From contig JANQJW010000119.1 in the NCBI GenBank assembly GCA_028281445.1, positions 1-32,210 of the forward strand: 32,210 nt of DNA, in the 5' to 3' direction. Of the stretch, positions 1-6,781 are shown in pieces. The stretch comes from Planctomycetota bacterium. Its GTDB lineage: Bacteria > Planctomycetota > PLA2 > JAEUHO01. A program made the translations under genes and the position numbers. Position 1 is the stretch's first letter, and the number at the start of each line of letters is the position of its first letter. Below the pieces are notes generated by a model. The model searched no databases. It had not been told where the DNA came from and saw nothing but the letters and a program-made list of their open reading frames with translations.

Positions 1-415
1 AGAGGAAGTACCGGTCATCCTTGCTCTTGCCCGAGAGGAGCGGGTCGTCAGCGACCGCTTCCGGGGTCATCTTGACGCACTTGAAGGCCTTCATGCCGAT
101 GAGGACCTTGTTGTCGTCGAGGACGACCTTCTCGATCTTGTCGAAGCCGTCGGTGCCACCGTCGTCCGTGACGTAGATGAACAGCGGCTTCTCGGCCAGG
201 CGCGGCTCGGCGGCCTCGGCCTCGTCACCGGACGAATCGCCGGTTACGACATCGCTATCGGCAGCGGGGGAGACGCGCTCCGTCGAACCCCACTTGGCGG
301 TCAGGACCCTGACCGTAGAAGGACTGGCGCCTCAGCAGGCACCTGCCAGGGCCGTTGCATTGGCCCAGAGAGCTACGACTCCAAGAATGAGTCCGAAGAC
401 GATCGCCTTGCGCAT
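1..415 (-). CDS. Exported protein with in-frame UGA at codon 28: selenoprotein candidate (5' part, runs off the window)
   Basis: The ATG at 415-413 is preceded by an AGAGGAAAA ribosome site and opens a signal peptide: MRK, then a hydrophobic stretch at residues 5-17, ending in the signal-peptidase-like site ATALA. Residues 25-28 read Gly-Ala-Cys-UGA (TGA at 334-332). The same frame then continues for 110 codons to the window edge with no other stop. Codon use after the TGA matches neighbouring genes, and the reading contains a strand-like PLFIYVTDD followed by a lysine-rich helix and Cys ~117. There is no ATG, GTG or TTG soon after the TGA that would give a second start with its own signal peptide. 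A SECIS-like hairpin starts 16 nt after the TGA. If UGA is read as selenocysteine, the mature protein begins with a Cys-Sec redox pair. The later part weakly recalls a thioredoxin-like fold, but I do not recognise the family. The alternative is a nonsense mutation or a sequencing error. Confidence 0.7.
298..315 (-). promoter_or_regulatory. SECIS-like hairpin just after the in-frame UGA
   Basis: In the mRNA sense the sequence reads CGGUCAG-GGUC-CUGACCG, a perfect 7-bp stem with a four-base loop. The loop starts 23 nt after the UGA. Bacterial SECIS elements sit immediately 3' of the UGA inside the coding region and carry a G (often GGU) in a small apical loop. The E. coli fdhF element, from memory, also presents a GGUC apical loop. 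The bulged U of the E. coli stem is not seen here, so recognition by SelB is inferred. Confidence 0.6.
332..334 (-). other. In-frame UGA, proposed selenocysteine codon
   Basis: This TGA is codon 28 of the minus-strand reading frame that starts at 415. It directly follows a Cys codon (TGC, 337-335). See the CDS and hairpin entries. Confidence 0.6.
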
Positions 416-684
416 TGACTTTTTCCTCTCGCCCGCCGCGCCTGCCAGGAGGCGGCGGCGCACCTGTGAAACTGACTGAATCCACCCCTAAAGGGGGTCT
501 ACGCGGCATTCTATGGAGGTAACGGACCATCCGCCAGCCTCCGGGCTGCCGCTCCGAACAGGTTGACGGCCCCGGGCACGGCCTTGTTCCGCCCCCTGTT
601 TCTTCCGCTTTCCCGATCGTCCCGAATTCGCCTCAGAAGCCTGTTTTCAGGCCCCCGTAAGGGACAAAAGACCCCTCGGCGGGC
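416..684. other. Intergenic region upstream of the selenoprotein candidate
   Basis: I see no convincing gene here; the short open frames have arginine-rich, shadow-like composition. It holds the ribosome site of the minus-strand gene at about 425-430. It also holds a small palindrome ACCCC-N5-GGGGT at 484-498, about 70 nt upstream of that start, which could be an operator. A GCCTG-TTTT-CAGGC hairpin lies at 639-652, 33 nt beyond the stop of the next minus-strand gene, but no T-run follows it. Confidence 0.4.
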
Positions 685-1164
685 CTACTCCCGGGGCTGC
701 CAGCGGGGCACGCGGGACCGGACACGGCGGTCGAAAGCGCAGGCCCCAGACACCAGTGTGAGCCCCATCACGACCGCGACCAGGCCCCCGTCGTAGCAGG
801 CGCGGGCGGCGCGCAGCATGAGGTGATCCTCGGAGACCCCGATCGGCGGCCAGTAGAAGAAGAACGACACGGGCAGCTGGGCGAAGGCCCGGACCCAGAG
901 CCCGTGTGACGCGAGCACGAACCCCACGCCCGTCGACTGCGCGACGTGGCCGCGCCACCGCAGGAGAAACCAGACCACGTACGCCGAGAGCACGGCGAGG
1001 AACAGGAGGAGGTCCAGTCGTGCCTGTGCGTGGGCCTGGAACGAGAATCCCGTGAGCAGCGCGCCGCCGAACGTGATGACGTAGATCCACGCCGCGAAGA
1101 GGATGTAGGTCAGCGGCCCCAACGGCCCGAAGGGCTGGGCTTCGTACGTGATCGCGCGGCGCAC
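685..1164 (-). CDS. Hypothetical four-helix membrane protein
   Basis: The product is 159 residues if started at GTG 1164. Four hydrophobic segments are visible: the first begins GPLTYILFAAW, the second is a leucine-rich stretch ending VVWFLLRW, the third covers VGFVLASHGLW to FFFYW, and the fourth is GLVAVVMGLTLV. I do not recognise a family. The frame stays open upstream to an ATG at 1221, which would overlap the start codon of the divergent gene. I prefer the GTG because a TACACT hexamer sits exactly 6 nt before it, fitting a leaderless start seen elsewhere in the window. The other frames in this region are arginine-rich shadows. Confidence 0.6.
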   Translation of the reverse strand: MRRAITYEAQPFGPLGPLTYILFAAWIYVITFGGALLTGFSFQAHAQARLDLLLFLAVLSAYVVWFLLRWRGHVAQSTGVGFVLASHGLWVRAFAQLPVSFFFYWPPIGVSEDHLMLRAARACYDGGLVAVVMGLTLVSGACAFDRRVRSRVPRWQPRE

Positions 1165-1170
1165 CCGTCG

Positions 1171-1210
1171 AGTGTACGCCTCGAAACTGCGCTCTGCGGC
1201 CGCATATGCT
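1171..1210. promoter_or_regulatory. Divergent promoter pair for two apparently leaderless genes
   Basis: On the minus strand TACACT (1176-1171) is followed after 6 nt by the GTG start at 1164. On the plus strand TATGCT (1205-1210) is followed after 9 nt by the ATG at 1220. Neither start has a Shine-Dalgarno sequence. No clear -35 box was seen. The hexamers resemble other pre-start hexamers in this window, so these are called as -10 elements by inference. Confidence 0.4.
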
Positions 1211-1219
1211 CGGTTCTGC

Positions 1220-2218
1220 ATGCACCGTGCGCTCGTGCTTCTCTCGATCGTCCTGCTCACCTCGTGCGAAGACTCGCACGTCCCAACGGCCGGATTGCGC
1301 AGCGGCGACCACTGGCGGCTCGAGCCGCCTTCACGCGCTGAACCCGGCGAGCGGGTGCGCCTTCCTGATGCACACCGCGCGCGCGACGACGTCCCGGCCA
1401 GCGGCGAGACGCCGCGCCGCTCTGTCCTGAACCACCTCGGGCGCGTGATCCACTACAAGACATACGAGTTCGCCCTGCGCGAGCCTGAGTACGTAACGGA
1501 TGCATACGACGCACTCGTGGCCGCTCTCGCCGACAGGATGAAGTACACGGAGCTGCGCGGCGACGACGGCCGCTGGCTCCCGCCGGTCATGCTCTTCTCG
1601 GATCGCGCCACGCCGTGGAGCGACATGCTGCTTGCGCTGCGCGCCCTGGCGCACCCGAGGGTGCGGGTGGCGAACGTCCAGATTGCCGTGCGCGGGTTGC
1701 CGAACCACGATCGCCGCATCGACGCGCTTCTCAATCCCGAAGGCAACGGTTGTTTCTCCGAGGAAGAGGTGCGCGTGTTCCACGAAGTGCGGATCGACCG
1801 CAGTGACGACGACCGCGTGCTCGTTGGGATGAGCGGCGTCCAGTTCCTGTTTCCGGAGGGCCTGCGCTTCGAAGACGAGATCTTCGTGGCCACCGCGAAC
1901 GCCATCTGGAATGAGATGGACAACCACGTGCCGGAATACGCGCCGTGCCTGGGTGTACGCCTGGAGGTCGCCGATCCCACGGTGCCGTGGGCACACATCG
2001 TGAAGCTCATCGACGTCTTGCGTCGGCATCGTGTCCGGCAGCACCTCGAGGTGCAGTTCGAGGACGACGTGCGCCTTCGCTTCGGATTCACGCCCGAGCC
2101 CACGCACAAGGAGAACATTCGTCCACTCGAAGGACAGACGCTCGTCTGGATCCTCGTCGGCCTGGCGGTCGCGGTGTTGGTGAGTTTCCCGCGCGCCGTA
2201 CGACGCCGTCGCGGCTGA
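1220..2218 (+). CDS. Lipoprotein with tandem ExbD-like domains and C-terminal membrane helix
   Basis: The product is 332 residues. The start at ATG 1220 is chosen because it directly begins a lipoprotein signal, MHRALVLLSIVLLTSC, with lipobox LTSC; the frame is open further upstream but without a signal. The body has two segments resembling the periplasmic domain of ExbD/TolR: one with VMLFSDRATPWSDML, the other with VRLEVADPTVPWAHIVKLID. In ExbD these are the strand-helix elements around a conserved Pro-Trp/Tyr turn. A hydrophobic helix (LVWILVGLAVAVLVSF) followed by RAVRRRRG closes the protein. Classical ExbD has its single helix at the N-terminus and no lipid anchor, so the arrangement is inverted. 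No ExbB partner is nearby. Its stop directly abuts the stop of the convergent permease gene. The ExbD relation is by-eye inference. Confidence 0.65.
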   Translation: MHRALVLLSIVLLTSCEDSHVPTAGLRSGDHWRLEPPSRAEPGERVRLPDAHRARDDVPASGETPRRSVLNHLGRVIHYKTYEFALREPEYVTDAYDALVAALADRMKYTELRGDDGRWLPPVMLFSDRATPWSDMLLALRALAHPRVRVANVQIAVRGLPNHDRRIDALLNPEGNGCFSEEEVRVFHEVRIDRSDDDRVLVGMSGVQFLFPEGLRFEDEIFVATANAIWNEMDNHVPEYAPCLGVRLEVADPTVPWAHIVKLIDVLRRHRVRQHLEVQFEDDVRLRFGFTPEPTHKENIRPLEGQTLVWILVGLAVAVLVSFPRAVRRRRG

Positions 2219-3157
2219 CTACGACGCCCGCCGCACCACGCGGCGCGCGATCGCGGACACGAAGTCGCCGATCAGCACCAGCAGCGAGGCCAGCAGGATG
2301 TAGAGCAGCAGGAGGTCCTCGCGGTCGTGACTGTCCGCCTCGAGGATCCAGTAGCCGAGTCCGGCCATGCCGAGCATGCTCAGCACCGTCGCCTCGCGCA
2401 CGCACGTCTCCCAGCGGTAGAAGAAGTAGAGCAGGAAGCGCGGCAGCGCGGCCGGCAGCACGCCGAAGAGCGCGAGCTGCAGGCGTCCGGCGCCGGCCGT
2501 GCGCATCGACTGCAGCGTGCGCGGTGGGAGGTTCTCGATCACCTCCGCGTTGAGGCGGCCGAGGATGCCCGCGTTGTGGATCATCAAGGCGAGGACGGCC
2601 GGCCACGCGGAGCGGCCCACGATCGTGAGCAGCAGGAACGCGAGCACGTACTCCGGCATCGAGCGCATGACCACGAGCAACACCCGGGTCATGCCGACAA
2701 CCCAGCGCCAGAACCTGCGCCGGGCGCGGCTCGGCGGCGCCCCGTGCGCAACGAACGGCTCCGGCGTGGCGAAGGTGCGCGCCGCCGGCAAAGCCAGCAG
2801 CGCGCTCAGCAACGCCGCGAGCACGATGGCGAGCACCGACACGCTCAGTGTCGCGCTCGTTGCGGCCCACCCGCGCGCGTCCATCTCACCGCCCACCCAT
2901 GCCATGACACGGTCGAAGCTCCACGGCTCGCCTTTGAGCGGCCTAGGCTTGGCGTCCACGCTGAAGAAGTGCGCGAGGTCGTCGAGTCCCTCGGGCGAGA
3001 ACACGTGCCCCAGGTTGGCCCCGAGGTAGATCCAGCACGTGACCAGGATGCCCAGGAAGACCCAGATGCTGACGCGCACGAAGCGGCTGCGCGGACGCTC
3101 GCGCCACAGGAGCGCCACAGCGGCGGCGCTGTTTTCTGTCGGTCGCGCGGCGCTCAT
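2219..3157 (-). CDS. Phosphonate-type ABC importer permease, second copy (PhnE-like)
   Basis: This is a 312-residue inner-membrane permease, last gene of a four-gene importer operon. ATG 3157 is chosen because it overlaps the stop of the upstream permease in an ATGA; the longer open frame upstream has no PhnE-like sequence. Hydrophobic segments lie at about residues 28-46, 115-135 and 170-200, and several follow towards the C-terminus. The cytoplasmic loop that docks on the ATPase is visible as a run from LNAEVIENLPPRTLQSM through RTAGAGRLQLALFGVLPAAL, matching the EAA-type loop of PhnE permeases. The hydrophilic insert at 70-100 lies outside the membrane. Two different permeases in one operon suggest a heterodimeric channel. 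The substrate is discussed under the binding protein. Confidence 0.85.
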   Translation of the reverse strand: MSAARPTENSAAAVALLWRERPRSRFVRVSIWVFLGILVTCWIYLGANLGHVFSPEGLDDLAHFFSVDAKPRPLKGEPWSFDRVMAWVGGEMDARGWAATSATLSVSVLAIVLAALLSALLALPAARTFATPEPFVAHGAPPSRARRRFWRWVVGMTRVLLVVMRSMPEYVLAFLLLTIVGRSAWPAVLALMIHNAGILGRLNAEVIENLPPRTLQSMRTAGAGRLQLALFGVLPAALPRFLLYFFYRWETCVREATVLSMLGMAGLGYWILEADSHDREDLLLLYILLASLLVLIGDFVSAIARRVVRRAS

Positions 3158-4068
3158 CCGACAAGCCTCCGGCGCACGGCGCCGCTCCACCAGTCGAACA
3201 CCACGATCAGCAGGAACAGCATCCACAGATGCGTCCAGGCCTCGCCGTAGTCCAGCGCGCCGAAGGCCTCCTTGATGCGCACGCCCAGCGTCGGCGGTGC
3301 CCCGAACGTGCCGAAGAAGCCGACGACGGTCGCCGAGCGCAGGGCGCATTCGAAGCGGTAGAACGTGTAGCCCGTGATGTCAGGCAGCGCAGAAGGCACA
3401 AGGCCGTAGCTGAAGACCTGGAGACCCGAAGCGCCTGCGCCCTTCAGAGCGAGAGCGGGCGCGCGGTTCGCCTCGTCGATCATCTCCGAGTAGATCTTCG
3501 CCAGCGTGCCGCCGTAGGGAATCGCGATCGCGAGAACGGCCGAGGTCGGCGTCGTCGGGAACACGATGAGGAACAGCAGCGCCCACCACACCTCGTGGAC
3601 CGATCGCATGAGCGTGATGAACACGCGCGTGAAGCCGTAGAGCGCGGGCGCAAGGGTGCGCGAGAGCACGCGCGCGATGGGGGAGCGTCCCGTGCCGCGC
3701 TCGCCCCACCAGGCGGTCGAGGCGAAGAACCCGAGGACGAGGCCGAGCAGCACCGACAAACCCATCGACGCGCCCGCAAACGCGAGCGTGCTGCCCGCCG
3801 CCTGCAGGGACAGCACCAGGAGCGGCGTGTCGGGCCGGAACTCCGACTCGTGCGTGAGCGCGGGCGTGAATGCGCGGCTCAGGAACTCCATCGCCGTGTC
3901 GAAGTCCCTGCCCCGGACGATGAGGTCGCCGGCGTTGAGGCCGAGCGTGACGTAGGCCCACGCGCCCGCCGCGAGCAGCAGCAGCATGACGACGCCGCGG
4001 CGGCCGATCGCGAACGGCTTGCGATCGACGGCTTTGGCTTCGAACGTGTTGTTGTTGCTAGGCTCCAT
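3154..4068 (-). CDS. Phosphonate-type ABC importer permease, first copy (PhnE-like)
   Basis: The start MEPSNNNT (ATG 4068) lies 11 bp inside the end of the ATPase gene; a TTG at 4092 in the same frame is possible but less likely. The product is about 304 residues: an N-terminal helix (VVMLLLLAAGAWAYVTLG), then a membrane domain of about five helices. The ATPase-docking loop appears in the run from YSEMIDEANRAPALALKG through AGASGLQVFSYGLVPSALP. It forms the translocation channel with the downstream permease, overlapping it by four bases, which implies translational coupling. Confidence 0.85.
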   Translation of the reverse strand: MEPSNNNTFEAKAVDRKPFAIGRRGVVMLLLLAAGAWAYVTLGLNAGDLIVRGRDFDTAMEFLSRAFTPALTHESEFRPDTPLLVLSLQAAGSTLAFAGASMGLSVLLGLVLGFFASTAWWGERGTGRSPIARVLSRTLAPALYGFTRVFITLMRSVHEVWWALLFLIVFPTTPTSAVLAIAIPYGGTLAKIYSEMIDEANRAPALALKGAGASGLQVFSYGLVPSALPDITGYTFYRFECALRSATVVGFFGTFGAPPTLGVRIKEAFGALDYGEAWTHLWMLFLLIVVFDWWSGAVRRRLVG

Positions 4069-4867
4069 CGGCGAGCATCTCGTCGGCTGCAAGGTCGTAG
4101 AGCGCGTGGAACTCGGCCTCGCCGATCTCCGCCGACGGCCGGTCGAACACGATCCGGCCCGCTCGCAGTCCGATGAGACGCGGGAAGAACGCGCGCGCCA
4201 GCTCGAGATTGTGCAGACTCATGCAGAGCGTGAGCTGCTGCTCCGAGGAGATGCTGGTCAGCAGCGCCACGGTGTCGCGTGCGCGCGCGGGATCGACGCT
4301 GGAGACCGGCTCGTCAGCGAGCAGCGCCTCGGGATCCTGGAACAACGCCCGCGCGATCGCGACGCGCTGCTGCTGCCCGCCCGACAGCGTGTCTGTGCGG
4401 GCAAAGAGCTTCTCGGGGATCCCCACGCGGTCGAGCAGCCCATGGACGACCTCGAGGTCGCCCCGGCGCGGAAGGAGCATGTGCGGCACGGACCGCAGGA
4501 AGTTCATGCGCCCCAGGCGCCCGGCGAGCACGTTTTGCGAAACGCGCACATTGGGTACGAGGCCGAGGTCCTGGTGCACGAAGCCGATGCCGGCGCGCAG
4601 GCGCTTGATCTCCCGGCCGCGCAGCGTGCCTAGCTCGACGCCGTCCACGAGCACACGCCCCGAAGACGCGCGCACCGTGCCGTTGAGGGCCCGCAAGAGC
4701 GTGGTCTTGCCGGATCCGGACGGGCCCACGAAGCCGACGGCCTCGCCGTGGCCAATGCGCAGATCGACGTCCTGCAGGGCCGTGACGGCCCCGAAGGTCA
4801 CCGAGACGCCCTCGAGATCGAAGGCGACCCGGTGTTCGGTCCCGTTGCCGTTAGTCGAGGAATCCAA
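4058..4867 (-). CDS. Phosphonate-type ABC importer ATPase (PhnC-like)
   Basis: This cytoplasmic ATPase energises the importer. Visible motifs are Walker A GPSGSGKTT at residues 48-56, the Q-loop in GFVHQDLGL, signature LSGGQQQRVAIARAL, Walker B ALLADEPVSSVD, and the switch histidine in MSLHNLELA. Length is about 269 residues, normal for PhnC. The frame is open further upstream inside the binding-protein gene. I place the start at TTG 4867 (reading MDSSTNGNG), the nearest start codon before the conserved ABC fold; it overlaps the binding-protein gene by 17 bp. No strong ribosome site is seen there, so the exact start is uncertain while the function is not. Confidence 0.85.
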   Translation of the reverse strand: MDSSTNGNGTEHRVAFDLEGVSVTFGAVTALQDVDLRIGHGEAVGFVGPSGSGKTTLLRALNGTVRASSGRVLVDGVELGTLRGREIKRLRAGIGFVHQDLGLVPNVRVSQNVLAGRLGRMNFLRSVPHMLLPRRGDLEVVHGLLDRVGIPEKLFARTDTLSGGQQQRVAIARALFQDPEALLADEPVSSVDPARARDTVALLTSISSEQQLTLCMSLHNLELARAFFPRLIGLRAGRIVFDRPSAEIGEAEFHALYDLAADEMLADGA

Positions 4868-5747
4868 GCTGTTGCGCGAGATCCTTGATCTTGGCGAAGT
4901 CTGCGTTCTTGGCTGCGATGAGCTTCGAGCGCTGGAAGCCGTCGTCGAGCACGTCGCGCTCATCGTAGGCGAGGATCGCGTCCTGCAGCTTCTTGATGAA
5001 GCCGGCGCCGAACATCTCCTCGAGCTTCGGGTGCGCCGTGAAGTTGTAGTCGGCGTAGTACGGTGTCTTCCAGATGACCATGGCCTTCTTCGGGTCGAGC
5101 TGGCCCTTCTTGACCATCTTGTCGTAGGTCTTGTAGCTGAGCGCGCCGACCTGGACCTTGCCGGACTCGACCCACTTCGCCGTGAGGTTGTGCTTGTTGG
5201 AGAACTGCGGCTCGCTGCCGAAGAGATCCTTCGGCGCCTTGCCGCCCATCGTGCGGATGAAGTGCTCCGGCATCAGGCGGCCGGACGTCGAACGCGGCGA
5301 GCCGAAGGTGAACGACTTGCCCTCGAGGCCCTTGGGGAAGCTGTCGCGGCTCTCGCTGGGCGTGATGCCGGCGTCGGCGTTCGCGATGAAGTAGCTGAAG
5401 TAGTTGGGATCCTCGGCGCCCTGCGCGATGGCCTTGGCGCCCTTGACTTTGTGGCGTGCCTGGACACCCGTGAGACCGCCGAACCAGGCAAGCTGGATCT
5501 CGCCCTTCTCGAACATCTTGACGGAGGCGCCGTAGTCGGAGGCGGCGCGGTACTTCACCTCGATCCCGAGCTTGTCGCCCAGGTACTTGCCGAACTTCGT
5601 GAACTTCTCAGTGAGCTTGGTGTCTTCCTCGCCGGGGATGGCGCTGAAGGTCAGGACCTTCGCGTCATCGGCCTTGTTGCCGCAGCCGGGGGCCACGGCG
5701 GCCACGAGGCCGAGGAGTGCGAGGACCAGGGGCAGGAGCGTGCGCAT
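4851..5747 (-). CDS. Importer substrate-binding lipoprotein, PhnD superfamily; putative selenate/selenite binder
   Basis: This is a 298-residue periplasmic binding protein, first gene of the importer operon, with an AGG ribosome site about 9 nt before ATG 5747. The signal ends in a lipoprotein-like VAPGC (Cys22). The fold opens with VLTFSAIPGEED, then KFGKYLGDKLGIEVKY, SDYGASVKMFEKGEIQLAW and FGGLTGVQARHKVKG. Classical PhnD has a different motif after the LAW position (WYGNKSAMEA, from memory). The FGG-T-VQAR pattern resembles the clade I recall as 'putative selenate ABC transporter substrate-binding protein' (TIGR04553). This assignment fits the LysR neighbour and the nearby UGA-containing gene, but it is inference. 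Phosphonate, phosphite or phosphate remain possible substrates. Confidence 0.8.
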   Translation of the reverse strand: MRTLLPLVLALLGLVAAVAPGCGNKADDAKVLTFSAIPGEEDTKLTEKFTKFGKYLGDKLGIEVKYRAASDYGASVKMFEKGEIQLAWFGGLTGVQARHKVKGAKAIAQGAEDPNYFSYFIANADAGITPSESRDSFPKGLEGKSFTFGSPRSTSGRLMPEHFIRTMGGKAPKDLFGSEPQFSNKHNLTAKWVESGKVQVGALSYKTYDKMVKKGQLDPKKAMVIWKTPYYADYNFTAHPKLEEMFGAGFIKKLQDAILAYDERDVLDDGFQRSKLIAAKNADFAKIKDLAQQLGFLD

Positions 5748-5775
5748 CGAGAAACCTCATCGTGGGACTTGGAAT

Positions 5776-5804
5776 TATCGGATATTCCGATATTATCCAT
5801 CGGA
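5776..5804. promoter_or_regulatory. Triple half-site operator between importer operon and LysR gene
   Basis: An AT-rich patch in GC-rich DNA carries the perfect palindrome TATCGGA-TAT-TCCGATA (5776-5792). A third half-site ATCGGA lies at 5799-5804, giving a second inverted pair TCCGAT-N7-ATCGGA. LysR proteins bind such T-N11-A dyads in a divergent promoter and often use multiple half-sites. The site is 29 bp upstream of the binding-protein start and 75 bp upstream of the LysR start, so it can control both. Confidence 0.65.
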
Positions 5805-5878
5805 AGTGAGGCTCCCGTATATGCGCGCGCACGGGGTCGTGCCAAGGGGAAACGCCGAACAACAGAGGAGGCCGGCCG

Positions 5879-6781
5879 ATGGCCCAGGAAGACCCTCTCT
5901 CGATCCGCCAGCTCCAGGTCTTCGTCACCCTGATCGACAAGGGGTCGTTCACCAAGGCGGCGCGGCATCTCGGCTTGAGCCAGTCGACGGTGAGCGGACA
6001 CGTCGCCGACCTCGAGCGTCGTCTGGGGATGCGGCTGGTCGGCCGCGAGCGCACCGGCGTCACGCCGACGGGAGCCGGGGAGGCGCTGCTTCGCCCGGCG
6101 CGCGAGGCCCTGCGCGGGGAGCGCAACGCGCGGATGGCCGCTGCCGAGCTGCGCGGCGTGTTGACGGGCACGCTTACGCTAGGTGCGTCGACGATTCCTG
6201 CCGTGTATCTCGTACCGAAGTTCGTCCAGGCGTTTCGCAAGCGCCACGAGGGCATCACCATCGACGTCGTGACGGGCGACTCCTCCGAGATCGTCGAGTA
6301 CGTCCAGAGCGGCGATGTCGATGTCGGCGTCGTCGGTACGCGGCCTGCGCAGCGAAGCTTGCAGGCGTCGCGGGTCGCCACCGACCAGCTCGCGCTCATC
6401 ACGCCCGCCAAGCATCCCTTCCGCGCTCGAAAGAGCGTTGCGATCGAGGACCTTGCTGCCGAGTCCTTCGTGCTGCGCGAGGAGGGCTCGGGCACCCGCA
6501 AGGCCATGCTCGATGCCCTCGCGCCGAAGCTGTCGGAAACAGACCTACGCGTGGTCTGCCACGTCGGCAGCACGGAGGCCGTCAAGGCCGCGGTGCGCGC
6601 GGGGATCGGGATCTCCTTCGTTTCGAACCTCTCGATCGCGGACGAGAAGAAGGCCGGCACCCTGGGTGTCCTGCCCGTGAAGGGACTCAGGGTCCAGCGC
6701 GACTTCAACCTCGTCGCGCGCAGCAACGACGAGATCAGCCCCGCGGGGCAGGCCTTCTGGACCGAGACAGTCAAGGCGTAG
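5879..6781 (+). CDS. LysR-family transcriptional regulator, likely of the divergent importer operon
   Basis: The product is 300 residues with GGAGG ribosome site 7 nt before ATG 5879. The N-terminal winged helix-turn-helix spans about residues 8-66 (LSIRQLQVFVTLIDKGSF, then AARHLGLSQSTVSGHVADLE). The effector-binding domain runs from about residue 92 to the end, starting LTLGASTIPAVYLVPKF and including VVTGDSSEIVEYVQSG, GVVGT and AGIGISFVSNLSI. The STIP/GDS pattern recalls the CysB/Cbl-like and 'selenium metabolism-associated' LysR groups. It is divergent from the importer and separated by 131 bp holding a three-half-site operator, the usual autoregulated LysR layout. Regulation of the importer by an oxyanion or its metabolite is inferred. 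Confidence 0.85.
   Translation: MAQEDPLSIRQLQVFVTLIDKGSFTKAARHLGLSQSTVSGHVADLERRLGMRLVGRERTGVTPTGAGEALLRPAREALRGERNARMAAAELRGVLTGTLTLGASTIPAVYLVPKFVQAFRKRHEGITIDVVTGDSSEIVEYVQSGDVDVGVVGTRPAQRSLQASRVATDQLALITPAKHPFRARKSVAIEDLAAESFVLREEGSGTRKAMLDALAPKLSETDLRVVCHVGSTEAVKAAVRAGIGISFVSNLSIADEKKAGTLGVLPVKGLRVQRDFNLVARSNDEISPAGQAFWTETVKA

Noticed and set aside
332..334. TGA as evidence of a pseudogene
   Set aside because: Only one stop interrupts the frame, it directly follows a Cys, codon use continues normally, and a SECIS-like stem follows. Not fully excluded; stated as the alternative in the feature.
639..652. Rho-independent terminator GCCTG-TTTT-CAGGC after the four-helix membrane protein gene
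   Set aside because: The stem is 5 bp and no T-run follows on either strand.
946..1341. Plus-strand frame of 131 codons over the divergent promoter
   Set aside because: Arg/Glu-rich antisense of the membrane protein gene, without signal or domain.
4173..5933. Long plus-strand open frame of 586 codons opposite the importer genes
   Set aside because: It mirrors the ATPase and binding-protein genes, which have clear motifs. Its composition is Arg/Leu-rich with no domain and it has no ribosome site.
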